Below are positions 22,027 through 26,283 of a stretch of DNA of 26,283 bases, one piece after another. Origin of the DNA: a virus. The DNA is taken from IMG/VR virus record IMGVR_UViG_3300005062_000071, positions 1-26,283 of that record, one strand, 5' to 3'. How positions within the stretch are numbered: the first letter of the stretch is position 1; each line of letters begins with the position of its first letter. Made by a program: the position numbers and the translations under genes. The notes beneath the pieces were generated by a model. It had not been told where the DNA came from, did no database searches, and was given only the letters and a program-made list of their open reading frames with translations.

Positions 22027-22071
22027 TTTGCAACAAAATCCCTTGACAAAGCGAGAAGGGTGAGGCAAGAT
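22027..22071 (+). promoter_or_regulatory. Tandem early promoter P2 (sigma70 type)
   Basis: The second copy of the same 24 bases, with TTGACA at 22043-22048 and, after 17 bases, CAAGAT (22066-22071), a weak -10. The shared upstream bases may be an UP-like element or an operator used by both promoters. A transcript from here would have a leader of about 380 bases before the first early gene. Confidence 0.55.
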
Positions 22072-22190
22072 AAGAATCACGAAAGGCGGCAAAGGCCAGA
22101 CGACGACGCAAGGAAGTAAGCGCGGCTTGAAGACAGTGACAGCCTCTTCCTGCAAGACTACAGGCCACAAGCCGCTAAATTAAAGGCTTC

Positions 22191-22222
22191 AACTATCCAC
22201 CTACGCAAGTAACGCGGAAGTG
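22191..22222 (+). repeat. AACTATCCACC hairpin element, copy 1
   Basis: Starts AACTATCCACCTACG. CAC (22198-22200) and CGC (22204-22206) pair with GCG (22214-22216) and GTG (22220-22222) around a 7-base A-rich loop, with a 3x3 internal loop. It lies 26 bases before the boxA-like sequence in the leader. It is the most divergent of three copies. Confidence 0.55.
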
Positions 22223-22247
22223 AAGCAAAAGGCTGGCGACAAGACAA

Positions 22248-22260
22248 CGCTCTTTGACAA
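22248..22260 (+). promoter_or_regulatory. boxA-like antitermination sequence in early leader
   Basis: CGCTCTTTGACAA matches the E. coli rRNA boxA (TGCTCTTTAACAA) at 11 of 13 positions and also the CGCTCTT start of lambda-type nut boxA. The following TTGAATAG is also common in rRNA leaders. In RNA, boxA binds NusB/NusE and makes polymerase ignore terminators. It lies downstream of both tandem promoters and upstream of the early genes, exactly where such a site would work. An alternative reading is another promoter, since TTGACA is inside, but no good -10 follows. Confidence 0.5.
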
Positions 22261-22312
22261 TTGAATAGTGATAAATGCTAGCGATTCGAGTAAATGGAAC
22301 TGTTACGCTACA

Positions 22313-22338
22313 GGTTGTCCTCTCACGTAAGGTCAACC
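22313..22338 (+). other. Leader stem-loop 1
   Basis: GGTTG (22313-22317) pairs with CAACC (22334-22338), and inside it CCT (22319-22321) with AGG (22330-22332), with one T-T mismatch and an 8-base loop. It stands about 50 bases after the boxA-like site and directly before a second, stronger hairpin. Lambda-type antitermination sites combine boxA with a downstream hairpin, so it may be part of such a unit. Confidence 0.5.
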
Positions 22339-22341
22339 ATA

Positions 22342-22371
22342 GGTGCCGCTAGCGGGAACGCTAACGGTACC
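22342..22371 (+). other. Leader stem-loop 2 with GGAA tetraloop
   Basis: GGTGCCG (22342-22348) pairs with CGGTACC (22365-22371), and TAGCG (22350-22354) with CGCTA (22359-22363), closing the GNRA-type loop GGAA. One C-A mismatch separates the two helices. A second TAGCG/CGCTA pair exists at 22279-22283 and 22306-22310, so exclusive alternative pairings are possible. This is a stable, designed-looking RNA structure in the 5' leader of the early genes. Confidence 0.6.
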
Positions 22372-22396
22372 ACTTGGTTGATTTTATTTTGAACAT

Positions 22397-22426
22397 AACT
22401 ATCCACCTTCGTGAATAACGCCAGTG
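22397..22426 (+). repeat. AACTATCCACC hairpin element, copy 2
   Basis: Starts AACTATCCACCTTCG, identical over 16 bases to copy 3. CAC and CGT (22404-22406, 22410-22412) pair with ACG and GTG (22418-22420, 22424-22426). The inner stem pair C-G of copies 1 and 3 is replaced by T-A, a compensated change. It ends 29 bases before the first early gene. Confidence 0.6.
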
Positions 22427-22455
22427 TGGACAAGTAAAGAAAAGGAGAAAGACAA

Positions 22456-22656
22456 ATGACCAGCTTTGATAGCCTTACAAAGCCAGAATTACGTTGCAAG
22501 CTCCGCGCTTACTTCGGCCCTCGCAACTACCGTATTAGTAATGACGGTGCAGTTTACGGGCATGAAAGCGGGCATGGTTGGTACTACCTCGGGCGTATTG
22601 AGGTTGTTGATAATGAAGTAACACGCGAACACGGAAGCGTGTGGCGTGTCAGGTAA
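22456..22656 (+). CDS. Small early protein of unknown function (66 aa)
   Basis: Encodes 66 residues, the first gene after the leader, with AAAGGAGAAAG before ATG 22456. It has FGPRNYRISNDGAVYGHES followed by GWYYLGRIEVVDNE, a mix of aromatic residues and turns suggesting a small beta-rich domain. The text around residue 25 (YRISNDGAVYGH) looks like a short strand-turn-strand motif. No family recognised. It is in one run with the next two genes (short gaps, each with a GGAG ribosome site), so it is probably co-transcribed with ardA. Confidence 0.7.
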   Translation: MTSFDSLTKPELRCKLRAYFGPRNYRISNDGAVYGHESGHGWYYLGRIEVVDNEVTREHGSVWRVR

Positions 22657-22673
22657 AGAAGGAGAATACAGAC

Positions 22674-22934
22674 ATGCAGTTTTATCTAGCGCACGGCTTC
22701 GGAATATCAAATATGCCTAAATGCCTTGAATCGGTACCGCACCGTGTGAAGGCAGTACGTGAACCGCGTATCCCGGCAAGTGGATACGGCAAAGACATAC
22801 CGACGGAATACATGATCAAGTGGGAAGGACGTTGGTACCGTGTATACGCAATGCAGTATAGCAATTGTCCGACAACCTACATAAAAACTAAACACGCGGA
22901 AAAAGGGCGTATAATAGTTGATATTCACAACTAA
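22674..22934 (+). CDS. Small early protein of unknown function (86 aa)
   Basis: Encodes 86 residues from ATG 22674, set by AAGGAG 9 bases upstream; an earlier in-frame TTG has no ribosome site. It is basic and aromatic: MIKWEGRWYRVYAMQYSNC near residues 45-63 is the most structured part. Overall charge is positive, unlike the acidic neighbours, so a nucleic-acid or DNA-mimic partner is conceivable, but that is speculation. It lies between the first early gene and ardA, with gaps of 17 and 13 bases. Confidence 0.7.
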   Translation: MQFYLAHGFGISNMPKCLESVPHRVKAVREPRIPASGYGKDIPTEYMIKWEGRWYRVYAMQYSNCPTTYIKTKHAEKGRIIVDIHN

Positions 22935-22947
22935 AGGAGTAACAGCC

Positions 22948-23487
22948 ATGACAAGCGAATACAGAATCTACGTTGCAAGCCTTTCCGACTACAACAACGC
23001 TGTTCTTCACGGGCGTTGGATTGACATAGACGGATCAACAACGGTTGAAGAAGTATGGGACGAAGTAAATGAAATGCTGAAAGAATCGCCTACGGCAAAG
23101 AAATACGGCGAGAAAGCGGAAGAATGGGCTATTCATGACTACGAAGGCTTTCACGGCTTAGACTTAGGCGAATGGGACGGCTTTGAGACATTTATCAAAC
23201 ACGCTGAAATGCTCGAAGAATACGGCGAGGCTTGGCGCGTGTATGTCGGCTTCGTTGGAAGTGACTACGCGACGAAAGAAAACTTCGAGGATAGTTATCG
23301 CGGAACGTACAAAGACGAAGAGGACTTTGCTTACGAGCTGGTTGACGAGCTTGGCTATCTCGATAACGTGCCGGATACAGTCAGGAACTACTTCGATTAT
23401 GAAAAGTTTGCACGAGACTTGTTCATGACGGATATGTACGGCGAACACGGTGAAGATGGCGAGTTCTATGTTTTCTGGCGCAACTAG
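22948..23487 (+). CDS. ardA: Antirestriction protein ArdA
   Basis: A 179-residue acidic protein of the ArdA family, which copies the shape and charge of bent B-form DNA and binds type I restriction-modification enzymes, protecting incoming DNA. Hallmarks are RIYVASLSDYNN at residues 6-17, LHGRWID at 20-26, EEWAIHDYEGF at 58-68 and DYEKFARDLFM near 150. Length is typical (about 165-190). Asp/Glu runs occur along the whole chain. T7 carries a different DNA mimic (Ocr, gp0.3) in the equivalent first-expressed position. AAAGGAG precedes ATG 22948. Confidence 0.93.
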   Translation: MTSEYRIYVASLSDYNNAVLHGRWIDIDGSTTVEEVWDEVNEMLKESPTAKKYGEKAEEWAIHDYEGFHGLDLGEWDGFETFIKHAEMLEEYGEAWRVYVGFVGSDYATKENFEDSYRGTYKDEEDFAYELVDELGYLDNVPDTVRNYFDYEKFARDLFMTDMYGEHGEDGEFYVFWRN

Positions 23488-23502
23488 GATACGTGCGCCC
23501 TT

Positions 23503-23534
23503 AACTATCCACCTTCGCGACAAAAGCGGTTGTG
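23503..23534 (+). repeat. AACTATCCACC hairpin element, copy 3
   Basis: Starts AACTATCCACCTTCG. CAC and CGC (23510-23512, 23516-23518) pair with GCG and GTG (23526-23528, 23532-23534) around GACAAAA. It lies 15 bases after the ardA stop and 73 bases before the next start, so it is intergenic like the other two copies. Confidence 0.6.
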
Positions 23535-23543
23535 TATTTATAA

Positions 23544-23568
23544 GGGCCGGATGAAAGCCGTCCGGTCC
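23544..23568 (+). other. Stem-loop between ardA and the next gene
   Basis: GGGCCGGA (23544-23551) pairs with TCCGGTCC (23561-23568), eight base pairs with one G-T and a 9-base loop. There is no T-tract, only CATTAAAT downstream. Possibly a weak terminator or a stabilising mRNA structure; it directly follows copy 3 of the hairpin element. Confidence 0.45.
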
Positions 23569-23607
23569 TCATTAAATCCACAACACTTAATCAAAGGAGA
23601 ACAAATC

Positions 23608-23919
23608 ATGACCATAGAAGGAACAATCATTCACGGAACTATGCGCAATCAAGACTTAATCCCTGCCTTCCTCGACGTAGCGCGGGAAATTGCTCCAGCC
23701 GAATACGCACAAATGGTATCTGCACCGTTTAGCCCGATACCGTCCTATGCGCTTGAAGATGATAGCGCGGAATGGTGGACGAGTGACGAAGCGCACTACC
23801 TGCTTGAAGAGTTGTTCGAGCTGCTCAACCTGTGCGCTCCAGAAGGCTTCTACTTCGGCGCACATGAAGGCGATGGCAGTGATTACGGTTTTTGGGAAAT
23901 GCCTAATAGCGACAACTAA
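23608..23919 (+). CDS. Small acidic early protein of unknown function (103 aa)
   Basis: Encodes 103 residues from ATG 23608, chosen because AAAGGAGAAC precedes it; longer in-frame starts would run through the hairpins. It is strongly acidic, with clusters such as LEDDSAEWWTSDEAHYLLEE and a tail GAHEGDGSDYGFWEM. Trp/Tyr and acidic residues alternate as in many DNA-mimic proteins. No family recognised. As the neighbour of ardA it is a candidate antidefence protein. Spacing to the next gene is 14 bases with its own GGAG, so the two are likely co-expressed. Confidence 0.7.
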   Translation: MTIEGTIIHGTMRNQDLIPAFLDVAREIAPAEYAQMVSAPFSPIPSYALEDDSAEWWTSDEAHYLLEELFELLNLCAPEGFYFGAHEGDGSDYGFWEMPNSDN

Positions 23920-23933
23920 AGGAGAACACGACC

Positions 23934-24350
23934 ATGAATCAGGTTTTCGACAACTACGTGTGCGCTGGCGAATATATCGAACGTGAACTGGATGGCTTCA
24001 AATTCCGCGCAACTCTCGCCTACGACGACGTAACGACGCCAATGGACTATGACGAGGCCGGATGCTGTTTTGACACGTCAGACCCTGAATATGGCGAAGA
24101 AAACAGGGAGATAATCGCCTCTTGGAAGCGCGACGAATGGTTCTACGTCGGAATAGTCGTATCGGTTGAGTATAACGGTGTACTCCTCGACGATCATATT
24201 CACTCCGTATGGGGCTACGAGGTGAACTTTCCCAACGGCGATAATTCCTACCTCACGGAAGAAGCTACTCGCCTGATGGAAGAGGCACTCGACGACGCGA
24301 GAAAGGCACGTGAAGAAATGATCGCAAGACTTATCGGTAAGGCGGCATGA
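23934..24350 (+). CDS. Small acidic early protein of unknown function (138 aa)
   Basis: Encodes 138 residues starting at ATG 23934 with AAAGGAGAAC upstream. It opens with YIERELDGFKFRATLAYDD, a pattern that I recall from short conserved proteins of phages and mobile elements (a G/E-x-I/Y-x-x-E-L-D-G-F start). WFYVGIVVSVEYNGVLLDDH and SVWGYEVNFP in the middle, then a C-terminal helix (LTEEATRLMEEALDDARKAR), are also in keeping with that group. No function is known to me. Net charge is negative. It closes the early cluster. Confidence 0.7.
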   Translation: MNQVFDNYVCAGEYIERELDGFKFRATLAYDDVTTPMDYDEAGCCFDTSDPEYGEENREIIASWKRDEWFYVGIVVSVEYNGVLLDDHIHSVWGYEVNFPNGDNSYLTEEATRLMEEALDDARKAREEMIARLIGKAA

Positions 24351-24363
24351 TTTATCCAAGATG

Positions 24364-24387
24364 GCGGGAGCTTGAACAGGTTCCCGC
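24364..24387 (+). other. Stem-loop after the early cluster
   Basis: GCGGGA (24364-24369) pairs with TCCCGC (24382-24387) around 12 bases. No T-tract follows, so its use as terminator is doubtful. It lies between the early cluster and the promoter-like sequence ahead of the regulator and integrase genes. Confidence 0.4.
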
Positions 24388-24428
24388 TATCGAAAGATAA
24401 AATATGACGATTCTATGAAGAAAGTCAG

Positions 24429-24456
24429 TTGACACTTCTTTACGTGTGATTAGCTT
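24429..24456 (+). promoter_or_regulatory. Candidate promoter before the regulator/integrase group
   Basis: A perfect -35 TTGACA (24429-24434) with TAGCTT (24451-24456) after 16 bases, a weak -10. It lies in a 166-base gap, about 60 bases before the next gene. CAC and GTG half-sites within the spacer could bind a regulator. It would allow the last three genes to be expressed apart from the early cluster. Confidence 0.35.
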
Positions 24457-24516
24457 TGCACTCTCGCGAAGGTAACACTACTGCATACAATTTAAACCCT
24501 CACAAGGAGGACAACC

Positions 24517-24729
24517 GTGGTTGAAAGCGCCGTTGACTGCCTTCGATTTGTGCTTATCAAGTTTGGTCTGATCGAAGAGTTGTGTTACTGGTTCTCCAGT
24601 GATACACCTGCGGGAAAGTTCTTTGAGTGTGAAAAACACGATGGCGAATACTTCGTGTGGATTGGTCGGCATAACCTGATAATCGCTCCGAAGGGATGGA
24701 GCGCATGCAGGAGTGCTAAACAGCAATGA
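24517..24729 (+). CDS. Small protein of unknown function (70 aa)
   Basis: Encodes 70 residues from a GTG start at 24517 behind an ideal AAGGAGG. Residues 6-25 (VDCLRFVLIKFGLIEELCYW) are hydrophobic and helical, followed by ECEKHDGEYFVWIGRHNLI, which could form a beta hairpin. There are four Cys. No family recognised. It lies 32 bases before the MarR-type gene, so may be in one operon with it and the integrase. Confidence 0.55.
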   Translation: MVESAVDCLRFVLIKFGLIEELCYWFSSDTPAGKFFECEKHDGEYFVWIGRHNLIIAPKGWSACRSAKQQ

Positions 24730-24761
24730 AGTGTGTGTACGTAAACTAGGAGGCTTCGGTA

Positions 24762-25133
24762 ATGAAGAAGATGCAAAACACGTTTAACCTGCTGATGGAA
24801 CTCTACAACCTTCCAAAGCCGGGAGACACAAACCCCGACAGAAACCCCGGAATGCCGATCCAGATGGCTGCTGTTTTTCTTTACGTTGCCATGCACGACG
24901 GCTGCACAATGAAACAAATCGCGGAGGTTTTGGGACTGTCACAGGCCAGTGCATCTCGAAATTGCCAAGCATTAGGAAAGTACCAGAAACAAGACAAGCT
25001 CGGCTACGATTTGGTCGAGACGGTCGATGATCCGGCAGAACGACGGCGTAAAATAGTAAAGCTGACGCGAAAAGGTAAGCGTTTGGCGGCACGGCTTGCT
25101 GAAATGATCGGCGAAGATGGCCTGAAGTTCTAA
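24762..25133 (+). CDS. MarR-type winged-helix transcription regulator
   Basis: A 123-residue DNA-binding protein. The helix-turn-helix is at about residues 48-71 (CTMKQIAEVLGLSQASASRN) and the wing follows as LVETVDDPAERRRKIVKLTR, with the D-P-x-x-R-R pattern typical of MarR proteins. It could govern lysogeny from its place next to the integrase, since no CI-like repressor is visible in the window. Such use would be unusual and is inference. It may bind one of the palindromes in the control region. TAGGAGG precedes ATG 24762. Confidence 0.75.
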   Translation: MKKMQNTFNLLMELYNLPKPGDTNPDRNPGMPIQMAAVFLYVAMHDGCTMKQIAEVLGLSQASASRNCQALGKYQKQDKLGYDLVETVDDPAERRRKIVKLTRKGKRLAARLAEMIGEDGLKF

Positions 25134-25173
25134 GGAGGAGACAACCGCCAAATACAAAGGAGGAAATTCGTAA

Positions 25174-26283
25174 ATGGCGAGAAAAGCAACAACGACAACG
25201 ACGAAAAACACTCAAACATTACCGAGAGGTATCCGGCTCCGCAACGGTCGGTTCTTTGTGGACGTAATGGTTAAGGGGAAGCGCAAGACCGCGACTTGCG
25301 CAACCCTTGAAGAAGCAATCACTCGACGGACAGAACTCAAGGAAGCTCTGAAGCGCGGCCTCGACGGGAAGAACGAGGAAAAGGCGGTAACTGGCGGCTG
25401 GACGCTCAACCAAGCCCTTCAGTACACCATACGGCACCACTGGGCTGGCACTGGTGGAGAAGAAAAAGCTGTCATCAACGCAAACTATGCGGTCCGCTTC
25501 TTTGGCCCTGACAAGCCTCTTGATAAAATCGACAGCCTTGCACTGGATGAATACAAGGAATGGTTGATTGAAGAGCACAACAACTCAAACGCTACGATCA
25601 ATCGCAAGATGTCGGCGTTGTCCAAGTTGTTTACGATGGCAATCGAACGCGGAAAGCTCAAGGCGAAACCCAAGTTCCCGCGCTTGAAAGAAACAGGTGG
25701 CAGAATCCGCTTCTTGAGCGAGGACGAAGAGCGTGTATGCGTAAACCTGCTCAAGCAGTGGAGCCTCGACGACCATGCTGATGCGTTCGTGATACTGATA
25801 GACACAGGAATGCGTCCTTCGGAGCTGTGGCGGTTGAAACTCAATGACATTGACTTCAACACTGGCCTCATCTCAATATGGGAGAACAAGACCGACAATC
25901 CGCGCTCTATTGCAATGACCAAAAGAGTGGTGGAAACAATCCGCACACGCCTAGATGAACTCCCTACGCGTATTGTTGGCGACGAAGACCATCTTGTATG
26001 GGACGGGGTTACACTCTTCCCCAACGCTACGAACTATTGGTTTGAACGTGTCTGGAACAAGGTGAAGCACGTGATGAAACTGGACGACGACGAACAGTTC
26101 GTTCCATATGCACTGCGACACACTTGCTGTTCGCGGTTGATACAGCGTGGTGTACCTCTCAAACACGTCAAGGATTGGATGGGACACAAAGCCATCCAAA
26201 CCACAATGAGGTATGCCCATCTCGCGCCCCAAGACATGAAGTCTTTGGCGTCGGTTTTAGAGTCGAAGGAGGCGCGGTGGTAA
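25174..26283 (+). CDS. int: Tyrosine-recombinase integrase
   Basis: A complete 369-residue phage integrase that would insert the genome at an attachment site and, with helpers, excise it. Residues 1-75 hold an arm-binding-like basic N-terminus (RGIRLRNGRFFVDVMVKGKR), about 80-170 the core-binding SAM-like domain, and the rest the catalytic domain. Catalytic residues: Arg214 (TGMRPSEL), Arg315 (YALRHTCCSRL), His338 (WMGHKAIQTT) and Tyr347 (MRYAHL). The usual His of the H-x-x-R box is Tyr312, a substitution. AAAGGAGG precedes ATG 25174. The stop is the last base of the window, so a neighbouring attP cannot be seen. Confidence 0.94.
   Translation: MARKATTTTTKNTQTLPRGIRLRNGRFFVDVMVKGKRKTATCATLEEAITRRTELKEALKRGLDGKNEEKAVTGGWTLNQALQYTIRHHWAGTGGEEKAVINANYAVRFFGPDKPLDKIDSLALDEYKEWLIEEHNNSNATINRKMSALSKLFTMAIERGKLKAKPKFPRLKETGGRIRFLSEDEERVCVNLLKQWSLDDHADAFVILIDTGMRPSELWRLKLNDIDFNTGLISIWENKTDNPRSIAMTKRVVETIRTRLDELPTRIVGDEDHLVWDGVTLFPNATNYWFERVWNKVKHVMKLDDDEQFVPYALRHTCCSRLIQRGVPLKHVKDWMGHKAIQTTMRYAHLAPQDMKSLASVLESKEARW

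Larger units (their letters stand above)
21493..22455. other. Non-coding control region (about 960 bases)
   Basis: There is no convincing gene here. The region separates the minus-strand cassette from the + strand early genes and is a divergent regulatory hub. From left to right it holds the minus-strand lipoprotein promoter, GTGA/TCAC half-sites near 21580-21608, a GAGATA palindrome, two repeated sigma70-type promoters, a hairpin-rich leader, a boxA-like sequence and two copies of the AACTATCCACC hairpin element. The separate items are listed on their own. A 12-base TTTGCAACAAAA also stands at 21703 without the promoter part that follows it in the other two copies. Confidence 0.7.

Noticed and set aside
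24449-24465. ATTAGCTTTGCACT as a further copy of the phage promoter
   Set aside because: It needs a one-base insertion between TTAG and GCACT. Phage RNA polymerases do not tolerate altered spacing, and the start region does not match.
1-26283. CRISPR arrays, tRNA or rRNA genes, insertion sequences
   Set aside because: No regularly spaced repeats, no cloverleaf with CCA end and T-loop, and no transposase or terminal inverted repeats were seen on reading both strands.

Overview
The window looks like about 26 kb of an integrase-carrying, T7-type podovirus (a prophage or temperate phage genome) of an anaerobic bacterium. Evidence for the phage type is the unbroken T7-order virion block: gp7.3-like protein, portal, scaffold, capsid, tail tubular A and B, internal virion proteins gp13 to gp16 and tail fibre, followed by holin, small terminase and large terminase. 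The anaerobic lifestyle is inferred from the oxygen-sensitive class III ribonucleotide reductase pair nrdD/nrdG at the left edge. A sulfate-reducer-type proteobacterium (Desulfovibrionaceae) is my guess for the host. It rests on overall protein flavour only, not on a diagnostic marker.

Layout. (1) 1-864: end of the nucleotide-metabolism region (nrdD 3' part, nrdG). (2) 859-20017: late region, all on the + strand and tightly packed. It opens with a phage-RNA-polymerase-type promoter (859-878), has intrinsic terminators after the capsid gene (5457-5497) and after the tail-fibre block (17520-17556), further hairpins at 15252 and 18179, and ends with the large terminase. An exact second copy of the promoter lies just after the terminase (20050-20069). 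A close relative of the SP6 promoter consensus lies in the first codons of the terminase (18291-18310). (3) 20096-21492: a minus-strand island, partly AT-rich, with a lipoprotein, a pentapeptide-repeat protein and probably a tiny membrane protein. It carries its own promoters and a perfect CRP/FNR-type palindrome, and reads like a lysogenic-conversion (moron) cassette. (4) 21493-22455: a non-coding control region of about 960 bases with tandem sigma70-type promoters inside an exact 24-bp repeat, a boxA-like antitermination sequence and several stem-loops. (5) 22456-24350: small early genes including the DNA-mimic antirestriction protein ArdA and small, mostly acidic proteins of unknown function. 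(6) 24517-26283: a small ORF, a MarR-type regulator and a tyrosine integrase whose stop codon is the last base of the window.

How it fits together (inference). Host RNA polymerase would start at the tandem promoters near 21.9-22.1 kb and transcribe a long structured leader into the antirestriction/early genes and on toward the regulator and integrase. A phage RNA polymerase encoded outside the window would then serve the TTAGGT-N-GCACTA promoters and drive the virion genes. The minus-strand island could be expressed in the lysogen, independently of the lytic programme. No endolysin, spanin, phage RNA polymerase, DNA polymerase or attachment site is visible here.

The least explained signals are a hairpin element present three times around the early genes (AACTATCCACC core, with a compensated stem base-pair change), the boxA-plus-hairpin leader, and the CRP-like control of the minus-strand island.
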